Shown here in pieces: positions 22,996-35,065 of a stretch of DNA of 64,000 nucleotides. Source of the DNA: Lates calcarifer. Its lineage: Eukaryota; Chordata; Actinopteri; Centropomidae. Position 1 is the stretch's first letter; each line of letters opens with the position of its first letter. The notes below the pieces were generated by a model. It saw only the letters and a program-made list of their open reading frames with translations, was not told the origin of the DNA and did not search any database. The DNA lies in NCBI RefSeq assembly GCF_001640805.2, contig NC_066844.1:2739231-2803230 (forward strand), read 5' to 3'. A program made the position numbers and the translations under genes.

Positions 22996-24590
22996 ATTCC
23001 ACTAACCTCGGGTTACTAACTTAATAAATGATTTAACAGCAAACAAGCCTGCCGTCAACACTGGCTCATGCATACTTAGAGGGGTTCGAGGTGATATGGC
23101 AAGGGGGGTTGATCAGTGATTCATCACACTGTCAATTCCCATCAGCCAAGGCTCAGAAACACATCACAGCATACAGTCAAGCCCAAACTTGAGTACAGAT
23201 ATGCAACAACTAAAACAGATCAGATGCTGACTCATTTAAAAGGTACCAAAAAATACAGGACACAAAAAGACCATTATTAGTCAACCCTGAGGTGTGTCTC
23301 TGGATGCGACCGTTCTGATGCCATCATAAGCTCACAGTGACTTACTCAAAAGGTTGCATTAGCACACTTAGCTCAAGCAGGCCTCTACAGCAGCCAAGAT
23401 TAGATTAAACTCAGGGCCAGGGGCTCACAAACACACTCCACTCATATACACGCGCACCACTTCATTTGCCAGACCGTGTTATCCAGCTTGAAAACAATGG
23501 AGGTTCCAGTCAAACTACAGCTACAGTGAAACAGTCCCAAAAATTTAATGTTAACACTTTTTTCTGCCTCCCTCTACATAGTATCTATCTGTGATCTGAC
23601 TGTGTGAAAGAGCTGCTGACCAGCAAGTTTCACTGGGTTTCACAGGAGACTTTCTCTCCTGTGGTTATCTAAATCATGATTCAGGGGCTTTTCTATCATG
23701 CCAAAAGTACAATTCCACACATACAATGCTAGCTATTAAAATGACACTTTTCAAAACCCCATCTTAATCTAATCTTGTTGCTTATATACAGCAACATTTT
23801 CATCCTTAAAACTATAGAGTTGGGGTTGGAGAGCATGCTATTAACTCTAAAAACAGCTTATCAAACCTATTCAAGTTTAACTTTCACTGATTTTAAATTT
23901 TAAATATTAGAAATGACTTTATGTACACAATAGTGTTCAAAGTATTAAAGGATTACATTCATTTATTTATTATTTTTACATGGCTGACTGAGGGTTTTGT
24001 GCAAAACTCTTCCATTAGATGTTTCTTAGACTCTGGGCATTGACAACTCTGGGTAATTTTCCAGCGTTGACTCTGATCCAAAATGGAACCAACTACCTGC
24101 TATCACAACCCAACCACACTCAAGACACTTGGCAGCGCTTATTAAACCTTTTTTTTCTTTTTTCAGTCATTACAGAGCATCTGGAAGCCGCTTATAAAGT
24201 CAAAGGACCCTAACAGATGCAATTATTAAAACTCAGCACAGCAACATTTAAAAAACAGAGTTGTAGTGGTGGAGAAACAGACATATGTTTTTAAAAAAAT
24301 GTTGCAGTTCCACATGCATTTGACATTTGAGGTGTGGGCAACTAGATGCTGGAAACAGGCTGTATTTGCTCTGCACAACAAGACACAGTCTTAAAAAACA
24401 TAACTGCACTTTCTTTTCCTGCATGTTGAAACAGATGTCTAAACATATTCCAAAATCAACAAGTTGTTAATCGTTAATCTACGAGGCTGTTCGCCAAAAA
24501 AGACCAAATTAAAGAGAATGGGGGAAAGAGGAAGCGAGAGAAAGATAGAGAGACTATTAGACAGAGGCTGGAGACAGAGTAGAAGAACCA

Positions 24591-24611
24591 GAGAGAGAGA
24601 GAGAGAGCGAG

Positions 24612-24662
<51 letters not shown>

Positions 24663-24670
24663 AGAGGAGA
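24591..24670. repeat. (GA)n microsatellite, about 80 bp
   Basis: Pure purine on the plus strand with few interruptions (GCGAGAGC, GGAG). It lies about 900 bp downstream of the inferred slc6a6 exon 1. Confidence 0.95.
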
Positions 24671-25045
24671 CTCGTGGTTGGGGGAAGCAGCGCACGATGT
24701 GCAACGTGCGCCTGACAAGCATCCCCGCCTTCTCACCGCTCTGAGCGCTTCACTTCCCTTTTCTGGTGGGCTACAGCCCAATAAAGGAATTAAATGAAAT
24801 ACAGTCAAGTCACGCTATGAAATAGAGCAAAGAGAAATTATGACAAACTCCTTTAGTTTGAATATCCTGCGCATTTATATAGATATAAGGAACAAAAGCC
24901 AAAGAGGATACGATTGTATTTAAAAGAAAAAGAAAATAGCCACCGAGGACCTTAAAGTCTTGACTGGAAGAGACAAGACTGGAAGACCAAAATATGAATA
25001 CAATTAAAAATAAATGATTCCCTCCAAGCATTTGACGCACGCGTG

Positions 25046-25056
25046 TGGAAAACTGT
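25046..25056 (+). promoter_or_regulatory. second TonE match (TGGAAAACTGT) in intron 1
   Basis: Also fits TGGAAANNYNY, about 500 bp downstream of the candidate exon 1 donor. Weaker case than the promoter-proximal site, because it rests on the motif alone. Confidence 0.25.
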
Positions 25057-25550
25057 CTGCTCCGACAGCACGTTAAAAAGACACGAGAAAAAACTGTATA
25101 AACAAACAAAATACCATATCACGACGTAAACCATGTTCGTGTTGCATTTAAATCAATCAAGAAATTGTGAATCCACCAGTTACCCCTCCTGAGCGCACGA
25201 ATCAACGCTCGGAGAGGAACAGAACAGCATTTATCCAAATCTACATCGCAGCTTCCTTAACCAAGCTTCACCAGGAAATACATCCCTGCATTCACACTAT
25301 CACCAGAAAAACAACCAGTAAATACAACTAAACACAGAAAATTAATTATTTTCAGGTCTTAAATGCACATGAACTCTTCTTAATTGCTGTTCTTGGTTTG
25401 CAAAAAACTGCTCTCATTCATACACAATTAAGATTCAAAAAATGAATTAAAAATCATGATTCTAATTAGAAAATCATAGAAGAGCAGCACAGTCATCTCC
25501 CCTGTATTAGTATATAGGTGTGCAACGAGGATGTCGTTTTTTTCCGTTAC

Positions 25551-25670
25551 CTGCTCTGCTGATGTGATTTTGTATATTATTTTGTCCTTTTAATGTCCTT
25601 TGAGCGCGGTCCCTTGTCCGTTTCGTCTTGTCCGTGTCCTCCTGTGTCTGTGAGAGCGACTGAGGGCTGG
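25551..25670 (-). other. slc6a6: candidate slc6a6 non-coding exon 1 (5'UTR)
   Basis: Coding exon 1 has an acceptor one base before ATG, so an upstream untranslated exon must exist. About 30 bases after a minus-strand TATA box begins a stretch with no ATG in any frame that ends in a good donor, CAGAGCAG|GTAACG (GT at 25550-25549). The intron would be about 8.45 kb. The 5' end is inferred, within about 10 bases. Other first exons between 17.1 and 31 kb cannot be excluded. Confidence 0.55.
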
Positions 25671-25696
25671 ACGCGTCGGTAGCCTATATTTTAGCC

Positions 25697-25704
25697 TATT
25701 TATA
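25697..25704 (-). promoter_or_regulatory. TATA box (TATAAATA) of the inferred slc6a6 promoter
   Basis: Minus strand reads CTTATAAATAGG. The spacing to the proposed transcript start (about 25665-25675) and to the exon 1 donor suits a TATA-driven core promoter. CpG density is locally raised downstream, in the stretch from the proposed start to about 25600. Confidence 0.5.
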
Positions 25705-25762
25705 AGCCTCTGTTTCTGACCTTTGTCTCTTAAAACGGGGGGACCAGAGACATCAGCGGCAG

Positions 25763-25773
25763 TGGAAAATCAC
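25763..25773 (+). promoter_or_regulatory. TonE/ORE match (TGGAAAATCAC), candidate NFAT5 site
   Basis: Fits the tonicity-responsive element consensus TGGAAANNYNY. It lies about 60 bp upstream of the inferred slc6a6 TATA box. The human TauT promoter is known to be driven by TonE/TonEBP (NFAT5) at a similar promoter-proximal position, so the placement makes biological sense. The consensus is short, so the match is suggestive only. Confidence 0.45.
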
Positions 25774-26388
25774 CGGCCTGCCTCCTCTCAAAGCAACAGG
25801 AGAGCCGTGTGTCTGATGCCTTCAGGGCCCACAGACAATATCGGAATTATTTCACGTGCGGCTGTATTTACTGGTATGTTTTTGCTTTAAACGACGGTTT
25901 TGTTCCTGAGGGTTGATGCAAACTGTCGGTCATTTGAAAATCCACTGGCTTTTAACTAGAATCCATTAAAGTTTTTTTTCTAATTTCCGGGCAGTTCACA
26001 TTTAGAATGCATGAGATTTTCTTGAAAAAGCAACCAGTATCATCTCCAGGACCTGCTGCGATTTTATTTCTATTAGTTTGAACAAAAGCTAAAAGGCAAT
26101 CAAACGGGATATAAAGGTTGCATCGTTAGGATAACTCTTGTTACACAAAGGAAGATAATCAGTGGGCCTATGCCTGGGCGAATTATCCAAAAGTATAAAC
26201 GCAGATATGCCTTATGTTCATGTCTCTCCCCACTCTGACACAAAGTAGCTCTGTTCCATGATCTTCAAAACATAACCATTTAAAGACTCCGATAAATGAT
26301 ACAGAAATGTTTTTCGTTGTCAAACTAGGAGTGGGAGGTTTACTAGAAGCAAGTGAACGCAGCATTAAGGAGCATTAAAGTAACAGTT

Positions 26389-26408
26389 CCCCACCCACCC
26401 CCCCACCC
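26389..26408 (-). other. G-quadruplex motif (G4-T-G3-T-G7-T-G3 spacing on the minus strand)
   Basis: On the plus strand four C-runs (4, 3, 7 and 3) are separated by single A bases, so the minus strand has four G-runs with one-base loops, the most stable class of predicted quadruplex. It lies about 690 bp upstream of the inferred slc6a6 TATA box. Confidence 0.6.
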
Positions 26409-26474
26409 ATTTCACGAGCTGGTTGGTTGGTATCTAAACCGGCTCTCACGGGCACACGCTCAGAATGTAACGCG

Positions 26475-26495
26475 CCCCCCCCACCCCCCACCCCC
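26475..26495 (-). other. second G-rich quadruplex-capable tract
   Basis: C-runs of 8, 6 and 5 separated by single A bases on the plus strand. The 8-run can supply two G-tracts on the minus strand. It is flanked by CpG-containing DNA (GCGCGCGACC at about 26501-26510). Confidence 0.5.
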
Positions 26496-26994
26496 ACCAA
26501 GCGCGCGACCGAGAGCAGGCGCTGGGGTGCACGCGGCGGTGAAAATAAAGAAGCACAGTGTGAAGAGTCCATGCAGCAGATTCTCCACGCAAAGGAACAG
26601 CAGCAGCTGATTCTCACTAAGCATGCAAGGATTTTTTCAATCAGCAGATATAGTGACCTATTATACAGTCTAATGATGTTTTATTTCATAATACAAATAT
26701 ATATTAATAAGTAATGTAATTCATTTGTATTTTACCCCCTTTAGTTTCACTTAAACCCTCCGCAGGGGGTTTATTGTGAACTTAAACAATCTTTTTCACC
26801 GGAAATACAAAGTCTTGAAACGTTACAGCAATACCATCTTAACAAATATAGGCCTACCAGGGCTACTAGACACTCATAAGACATCAGGAGGACCCAACAG
26901 TCAAACTTGAACAACCATATAGATTGTTTATCCCTACCCTCTGATACGGCCCACAGCAGCATCTCCTGATATGGCGCCCCAATGGTGGCAGGTG

Positions 26995-27400
26995 TACTGG
27001 ACCTTGGTCATTGTGGTTACAATGATAAACATGCAGAGTGTACTGGCAGTGGTGTACCGGACTTTCACACTATGGCTACAACAGTACAATAAGCTTCTGG
27101 AATAGTCATGGTTTGGTTAGGGTTAGGCACACATACTACTCGGTTAGGTTTAGAAAAAGTCTGGGTCGCAATTTGCATCAAAATAAGTACTTCCTTAAAA
27201 TTAGAGGACCTTTGTTGTCATGGTTCCAATAATACGGCATAGATTACTAGTTTCACCCATAACCAAACAGCGGTCTCCTGTGTTTAAGTCCTGTATTTCT
27301 CGCCTTTTACACCCCGTCAGTGGACTTCCTCCTTTGCTACTGTCATCACTACTGCAGCTAGAGGTCACCTAACAATTAAACGTAACTATTGATCATAATA
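26995..27400 (+). repeat. dispersed repeat family A, copy 1
   Basis: Shares an ordered set of blocks with 46391-46680: GTGTACTGGCAG, ATGGTTTGGTTAGG, AGATTAGAG-like AAATTAGAGGACCT, ATCATGGTTC-like TCATGGTTCCAA, and CTACTGCAGCTAGAGG against CTACAGCCACTAGAGG. Same orientation in both copies. Confidence 0.6.
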
Positions 27401-30400
27401 AGCTGCTGCTCAGACAAACTGGGGAATCATATTTTACAAGAGGACCGTCCTGGAACACCTTACACTATAATGCAATCCACCAGCACACACTCAGCAGTCT
27501 CAACAATGTTTGTTGAAGGGTTATTCTAATGGGTGCAGCTGAGAATGGTGGAAATGTACATTTACACAGGGGCAGTTCACTCTTGATGTTCACTGTAATA
27601 TTCCTTTAAAGACTCCTGCTAAGTTTATAATGACCTAATGGTTCCTAATGATATTCTTAACAAGCTGTTACATTTCAATGAAATTCTTATGGCATCTCAT
27701 GTCTCTATTGCTCCATGGTATCACTCATTCCATGTTGTCACTATAATTCTTTTAGGCAGTTACTGTGTTAAACTCTGTGGAGTTTCAGTACACTCTGACA
27801 CACATTACTATAATTTTCCTTGGAGGATTTCTAGCTTTGCAGTGATATTTGCTTACAGTCTTAATAAGATTTACTTCAGACACACAACAGTTTGATATAC
27901 ATATTAATGGACCACAGTGAGTGACCCTGAGCCTTTGTTGAGCCTATAATCTTTTCTCTTTTCCGTGACAAGCTATTTTGTAAGGGTTAGAGTTAGATTC
28001 AAAGGCTTGTGAGTAGATTCTGGGGTAAATTAAAGTCTGTTTCCCTGTCAATGTGTTTTGCCTTGTCTTACCCCAAACCTTACCTTATCCCTAACCCCAA
28101 CCAGTCATATCTTATGATGCTGAACCTGACCCTAGCCTTACTCTAACCAGTCATCTCTGCCTACTGATCCAAAAGTTTGTCGTCAGGTCCTCCATGAAAA
28201 GTCTTAAGCTGTGCAGATTTTTTAAACAAAAGTGTTCCTTTCTACAAGTCTTTGTAGAAACTTTGTATTTTGTGCATCAAAGTGCATTCAGTAAGACAAT
28301 CAGGCTGGAGAAGGCTAATTTAAAAACACCTTTTAGCTGAGAGCATTAATTTCTTCCTGTGCTGCATCTATGGGGAAGTACAGGAGAATGATTTAAATAC
28401 TTAGATGGGATTGTGGCAGGCAAAAATGTCTGACGAGGAGAAGATCAAGCACAACAGCAGAGGCTTGTTTACATATCTGATACTATTCAAATAACAGGGA
28501 AGGCACATAAAAATTATTACCCAAACGGTCAATGTCCATTGTCTTGCAGAGGTAGACCCTGACACAGCTGGTCCACCTTTGTCATGTGTGTGGACAGTTT
28601 GGGTGTGTTCACTTTTTTAACCAAAAAAAAAAAAAAAAACAGTGCCAGACATTTGATTCTTGCTCTGTTTATATATCTGGGGGCAATGTTTGACAGCCAG
28701 TGTTAACCTCTGTCCAAAAAGCTCTTTAAATCCACAGTCTCTTCTTGATTACTTGACTGAGAGTGAATGTCACCCCTCTGCTGTTTTTCAAACACTATCT
28801 TACTACTGTATTTACATTGGCTTTATGTAATGCCTGAGGGAAACCTTGCAGTTGAGTGTTGTGATTATGGGAATGATAAAATGAGGTTAATGTATCAGAC
28901 TAAGTGAGAAAGAACAGATTCAAGGGAATATATAAATTAACCTAAACAGTAGTTTTAAGAGATGAAGCAAACCTGGATGTTTAAGACACAAATACCTGGA
29001 TAAACACAGACAGAGGCCTTAAGTAAAGAGACATTAAACAGGAGTTGAATTCTTTAACATACAGAACTAAGAATTACAAAAGAAGTTGAATGACCAAAAT
29101 CAATTTCAAATAAATATGTAAATTCATAACTGCTTGTCAGTCTGAGCTGATGTAAGGATAAATATTCATTCAGCTGGGGCAGATTCAATTAAGCAACATC
29201 ATTAATACTATTCAAGTTTGCAAAGATATGAAACATGAAATATACATTTATACTGTAAATAAAAGTAAATATTATGGACACAAATATAATGGAATTGATT
29301 TACTGAAAGATTATTCAATTTAAACCATTTATAAATTTAACTAATTCAGAATTTGTCCTACAAAATAAGCGTGGTAGTGAGGGAAACAAGCGAATATCAT
29401 CAGCAAAGGGAAAGATTCCCTGCAGAGTCTTCGACCGCAAATTGCACGATGAAGCTGTTTTTCAGTGAGCGGACCTGTTTTGTTTATCTCCTGTGATAAA
29501 TAACCGTGCCAAAACCTGTTATGTTTGCTTGTAGTGACAGGCTACATATGCCCTGAGCTAACCCATGACCAGGCTAAAGCCTCAGATAGATAAAAAAAAA
29601 AAAAAAAATACATTTTCAGGGCAGGGAATTAAAAATACACTGCTAACTAACATACTACTGATCATGTAAACAGTAAGACAGTAAGTGCTGATTAAGAAAC
29701 AATCAACAGACTGTGTAATGAAATTATTTACTGGTGCTCTGATGTTTTTTTTTCCCTCCATTTTATCATTGAGAAGGAGGTCTGTGTTGTTCTGCAAGTT
29801 TCAGATCTGAGAATTTTAAAGAATTTTTCTCACTATCAAAATTTAAGTATTTTAGAAAGATAAATTCTTTAAAAAGATTCTTAAAATCAATGTTTTTGCT
29901 CTTAAAATATTTATTTCCAATGCCAGTTTATGCCCATTGGCACAACATACACTCTGGTGCAGGACACCAAGATGCACGCACAACAGAACATTATCTATTC
30001 AGAGCAAATAGGGAGCGTCCATGTGTTGTTGAAGTTAACCATAAAACTGGCATGATGTCGCCAACAGGCCAAAGCAGCGGGGTCAAGATAAGGACGGCCT
30101 CTTTTTTTTTTGTGATGAGCACCAAGCTCTGTCATTTGATGACAGCATTTCGAAGCCACTCAGTGGGCAGGGACAATCTCTTTCCACCATGTAAAGATGA
30201 ACCCATTGACCTTACATGGTCTGTAAGCAACAGGGGCAGACTTAAGCAATAATTCAGACTAATAATTTGAGTCCATCCCAAGCCACCCTGTTTATGCAAA
30301 TCACTAGACTGCTAATTTTTGTGGGATAACTCTGTTTGTTGATGCAATAAATAATTTTGTTTTTTAGAAAAGAGATGTATCTCAAATTCCACATAAGCCT

Positions 30401-30467
30401 AAGCAAAACGTGCTTAATATAGTAACATACGTTTGAATCTGATCAGGTAGGTTTGTGTGGACAGTAC

Positions 30468-30574
30468 CTGCTCTCTCTCTCCCATCTCCATCACTTTTTC
30501 TCTCCTCATCTTGTCCTGTATCTCTTCCTTCTGAAAGCTGAGCTTTGATTGATGCGGTCTTTTCATTTTCTTTC
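30468..30574 (-). CDS. unassigned candidate exon with ATG and 33 open codons
   Basis: 107-nt segment flanked by TGACGCAG acceptor and CAG|GTACTG donor. From ATG at 30566 it reads MKRPHQSKLSFQKEEIQDKM then RREKVMEMGEREQ and stays open to the donor (phase 0). The product is very hydrophilic, Lys/Glu/Arg-rich and likely helical. I do not recognise the protein and no downstream partner exon was found. It may be the first coding exon of an unidentified gene, an alternative 5' exon of slc6a6 (it would join out of frame to coding exon 1), or part of a non-coding RNA. Confidence 0.35.
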
Positions 30575-31044
30575 CTGCGTCAGTGAAGAAAGTAAACACA
30601 GGGTCAATTATTATATTTATTGTTACCTGCCTCTAGAATAATTTTGCGATGGAAATAAAACATGTACAGGAATACCTCATTATAAATTTCATTTCAGTAA
30701 TTTACACAAACTGAACTGAGACAAAAGCATTTCAACTAAAGCGGACAGTTTCTAAGTTAGACATTGGATCGATGCGATTAATGTTAGCTAATATCAGGTA
30801 GCTAGCTAGCAAACATTAGCGACAATGCAAGCAATTAAAGCAAAACATATAGAGCAGACAATCTGTGTAAACAGTTAAAAGATGACTATGTGTTGTAAAA
30901 TAACACTTACACAAAAATAACAATAACACAACAAACAAAAAAAAACAGAGGTAAAAGGAGCACAAACTGAAAGTCAATGAGGCGAGTATCTAGCTAGCAC
31001 TCATACAGGAAGTTAACCGGCTAGTTAGCGATCCAGCGGCTCAC

Positions 31045-31110
31045 CGTCATGGCGGCCACTGTTTAACGTTGCTCGACCGCACAGGAGCTCAGATGATGTT
31101 TGGGAATTAA
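31045..31110 (-). promoter_or_regulatory. candidate promoter/first exon upstream of the 30.5-kb exon
   Basis: CpG-containing stretch whose minus strand reads GTGGCCGCCATGACG|GTGAGC, a near-perfect start context directly followed by a donor (GT at 31044-31043). Joined to 30574 it gives ATG plus four codons and a TGA that overlaps the next ATG (AAATGA), i.e. a tiny uORF abutting the main frame. The exon's 5' limit is a guess. Confidence 0.35.
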
Positions 31111-31299
31111 TTACACTGGACTAGAAACAGTCCGCTAATGAAGTTCTCTGATCACCTGTGTCACGCTTCAGCCGATTCAGTTTCCTGCCCGGTTTGTTGA
31201 CATAATCACGGAACCGCCGTGATGACCAAAGATTTTGTAGTAACGACAAGATAGTTCACTCCACCCTCCGACAAAAACAAGCAAAGATGCAGGTGATCA

Positions 31300-34200
31300 A
31301 ATGAGAAAGTCAGTGGTCTCGGCGATGCAAAATATCTTTGCATCACCACAGTAGAGTTATTTTTAGGCGATTAGTCCACGACCTCATTATAAACATTTCG
31401 AGATCTCAGTGCAGGGCAGGGTCATTGCCGTAGGCCCATTTATCACAGTCAAAATTCAGCATCAAAGGAAAAATACTTTGGGCCAGACAGCTTCCCAGTT
31501 TTAGAACTTTCCTCCATTGAATATATTTACTATAACATATTGTATATAGTGACTCTTACTGTTCCTCTGCATATAATCATAAAATTTGGTTTAAAAAATC
31601 TCCAGACTTTTCTTTAGATCGTTTTTTAGATTGTGTTCCTCCTAGTTTTACCTCTGTCTGTTGTGTTAAAATGTGATTATACAGTTTGTTGTTGTGTTTA
31701 AACTGTTCACAGTTTGCTTGACACATTTTGTATGAACTGCTTGCATTGCACATTTTCTACTCTGCATTCATGCTCCTGTTTATCCTACATTCAGCAGCTG
31801 GTAGTTTTTACCTGCTATGATTTTCCTCCTGCACTAAACTGGAAAAAAAACCAACAAAAACTGGAGTTTCACCCACCCACAAATACACACACACAACACA
31901 CACATACACACACACACACACAGCTACAGCACAGCACCTTAGTGTTCTTTCTGAATGCACCTTCAGGTTATAATCATTAAGGTTTTCAATTGATCAAACC
32001 TCAGGTTTTGTACTATTTATGGTCATAGTGATAACCATTCCACCAGAATCCACAATTACCACACAGTGTGTAAATAGTGTATTCACCCACAAGGAATTGA
32101 AAACATGCATGTATGTACAGACAAAAGTAGACAACAAAAGTAGGTGCACACACGCATAGTTTACATATGACAACATTCAATCATGACTTCAGTATTACTG
32201 TCAGATGACTTCGTACCTCAGATGTTCACTGAATGTGTCTTTTTTGATTGTGTCAGCTCTGTCATGTCCCTGTCAAGGTTTCATATTCCTCCAAAAGTTT
32301 TTCTATTTCTATTTCATCTATTTCTTGAATACTGAATGCAAGTTTGCCAGCTCATGTATGATGGATGTTGTCACAAACACTTGTGACTGTACGGCTCTGG
32401 TTCTCTGTCTGAAAAGTGAATTTTGAGCTTCAGATTTGAAAAAGGCCCAGTGTGTAAAGATACTGCAGTGGAGCAAAAGAATCAGATATGAAATGCTTCT
32501 CATATGCACCCAGTGGACATGGGGACACAGGTTAGAGAGGGAGGGGATCATTTCTGGCAGTCACAATGAATACTTACAAAGGTTTGTTTTGCTGTGCTGT
32601 AAACAGAATCATGAATTTTTGCTCCTCTGTTGCATTTTTGAGATAAACAGCTCAAGACAGTTTTTGCAGTTTCTAGTGGTTGACCCATGTGTCATTTCAA
32701 ATGGCACCCTGAGACCACTAACCACTGGTAGCCGCGCATGATAGTTCATATAAATGGGTCATTGTCATTTACTTCAGGCTGTGTACAGTGTTTTGTCTTT
32801 AGGCTTTTTGTGTTAAGTCAAGTCAATTTTATTTATATAACTCTAAATCACATATCCCTAATTTGCCTCAAATGTTCTTACTCACTGGTTTCCTAAGAAA
32901 TCTATTCACATTTAAGAGCTTTCACTTGCCAAAAGACAGAGAGACTAACACACACACACAAACACACACACACACAGACTGGCAGGCGTATGTGGAGCAA
33001 TTCCCATGCTTCGGTATTGTTTCTTGTCTCTGTTATATAAGCACAAATGGACAGATTTCTTGCTGCAGACACACAAACATATCCACACTGTCTTTTACAC
33101 ACTGAAAAAAAACTGCTTCACTTGAAAAAAAAAAACAAAACAGGGACATACTCATTCCTAAAAGCAACTTTGTGTCATCCAGATGACTCAGTGTGATGCT
33201 CTAGGAACCAAACATCAGGCTCACTTTCTTATCAAATGAAGTGGTTGGGTCTGGATAATAAAGTAGCACTCACTGATTTGAGTGTTCTGCGCTGATGCAG
33301 TTATACGTGTTGACCTACTGAAAATGAGACCTGTTGAAGCAGCTCTGTTATATATCTGCACAGTGATGAAACAGGAAAGCAACTTGATGACAGTACTATT
33401 TGGAAATTGTCTCACAGATACTTACAACATTGCCTGACTGATTGTGACACCATGGTGGGAAGAGTAAACAAATGAAACAATTACTGTAAATGAGGGAAGG
33501 TGAGCAAGAAAAATTAACACAAATGTGACTTTTTGATAAGGATGTGGAAACCTCTGCCACGGTTTATTTGTCTGGCACTGTTCAACAACATGGCAGTACT
33601 GAGTCAGGAAAAACTGTGACAGGTGCAGATGGTTATCCATTGAACAACATAGAGAGGTAAACAGTGTTTACCTCAGAGACAAATTGGAGGTATAATGTTT
33701 CACACACAGTGTTCACAGTTCTTCATCCAGCTCACAGTGTTTGGTTTGTCTTGTCCAATTTAATATCCCTTTAATATTTAGAACTGAGCGACTCACAAAC
33801 TAGTGCCAAATATATCCATATGGTATTATATACAGCTGTTAATTCAGTGAGAGATACATTGCATTTCATGTAGCTGGTTCATGATAAAAGCCTTCCACTG
33901 GTTCACTGGTAGAAGGCTTTTAATGTGAAGCAACAGGAGCAGAAAATGTTTGCTTGTGTTGTTTGCTTGTAATGTTTCATCAGTTGATTAACACAGCTCC
34001 AATGACTGCAAGAGAGTGATCGGTAAACAGTGAGGCTGGTATCTGTAACATTAAGGATAAACAGGACTGGACCTCAACTCCAAACCACAGAGATTCAGTG
34101 ACAAATTTCTAAAGCAGTTTCTTTCTGGTCATCTGCCCAACCACAAGTTTTCTTAGCAATTCAGGTGAGTTGGGAACCTCTTGGACACTGAAATAAAGTC

Positions 34201-34600
34201 AATCCTATCAAGTTTTACAACCATTTGAGTTTAATTAATAACTTCCTCTCACATAAAATATTGTCTGAATAGAAATCTACTTTACAACCTCTTCCCTGGT
34301 TTAAGTCTAATCCGCATCAATGAAACTTTCCATGAACCTTTTTATTGGCTTGTTTGCAAACACTATACACTATCAGTATCCTGGCTCAGGGAAGTTGATA
34401 AGTTTCAACACTTAGTCACGGAACACAGTCACGATCATCTACAGCTACAGTACATGACTGATAGACTTGCAAAATAAAAATGTCCAAAATATTACTGTTT
34501 TTTGTGCAGGTATACAGTATACTGTATACTACATGAGAATGTAAAAAGTACAATAATCTCATAGCTCTGCAGTAACAACAATCCAACACTGAGGGAGTTG
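31300..34600. other. gene-poor interval
   Basis: Contains a CA repeat (31885-31922), another at 32950-32976, a truncated common fish repeat (32811-32878) and a 10-bp-stem hairpin (33886-33895 with 33912-33921). No exon I can support. Confidence 0.5.
32811..32878 (+). repeat. truncated fish dispersed repeat (GTCAATTTTATTTATATA type)
   Basis: Matches from memory a very abundant teleost motif: AAGTCAATTTTATTTATATA followed by AATCACA and TTTGCCTCAA. Only the first approximately 65 bases are present. Confidence 0.5.
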
Positions 34601-34660
34601 TTGTGTGTCCTTTGCTCTCACATTTTATTGTGACGCAGAAAAGGTTGTAACACTCTTTAT

Positions 34661-34903
34661 TACCTCCACCAAGGAGGTTATGTTTTCACCTTTACTGGTT
34701 TGTTTATTCGTCAGCAGGATTTCACAACAAGTACTAAACCAATTTGTACAAAACCTGGAGGGATGGGGCATGGGCCAGAGACAAACCCTTTACATTTTGG
34801 TGAGGATCTGGTTAAAGGTACATCCTGGAATGTTTTATAACTTTCCTTGAAATTGTGAAGATAGGATGGGATTTTTTTTGTTTGTTTTTACCTGGTGGAG
34901 GTA
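34661..34903 (+). mobile_element. MITE-like element with CCTCCACCAAGG ends
   Basis: Left end TACCTCCACCAAGG and right end CCTGGTGGAGGTA form terminal inverted repeats. The interior carries the widely dispersed motif with GGATGGGGCATGGGCCA and ACATTTTGGTGAGGATCTGG. I recognise the family as common in fish and other animals but cannot name it with certainty. The copy may extend to about 34928. Confidence 0.6.
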
Positions 34904-34972
34904 TGTGCTCTTCTGACCGCCATTCTAGTTGTTATACTTTATACACACCCTGAGGACATTTTGGTGTGTGTA

Positions 34973-34974
<2 letters not shown>

Positions 34975-35063
<89 letters not shown>
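34975..35063. repeat. compound (TATC)n(CA)n microsatellite
   Basis: TATC units at 34975-35010 followed directly by CA repeats at 35011-35063. It sits directly after the MITE-like element. Confidence 0.95.

Positions 35064-35065
<2 letters not shown>

Larger units (their letters stand above)
17098..25550 (-). other. slc6a6: slc6a6 intron 1 (5'UTR intron), repeat content
   Basis: About 8.45 kb. Contains a decayed LINE end (19.0-19.75 kb), pyrimidine-rich tracts (20.26-20.35 and 20.58-20.82 kb), a C10/A9 tract (21.49 kb), TG/TA and CA microsatellites (22.7 and 22.96 kb) and a GA repeat (24.59-24.67 kb). Long open frames at 20.5-20.8 kb are products of the pyrimidine bias. I see no other gene here. 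Confidence 0.6.
25860..30460. other. gene-free interval upstream of slc6a6
   Basis: Apart from the two G-rich tracts, it contains a dispersed repeat (26995-27400), degenerate CCCTAA-like units (28070-28150), A-runs (28623-28639, 29592-29608) and no supportable exon. The 120-codon frame at 29890-30252 has no splice or family support. Confidence 0.55.

Noticed and set aside
29890..30252. 120-codon plus-strand frame
   Set aside because: No recognised domain, poor start context and an internal T-run that encodes the phenylalanines; treated as chance.
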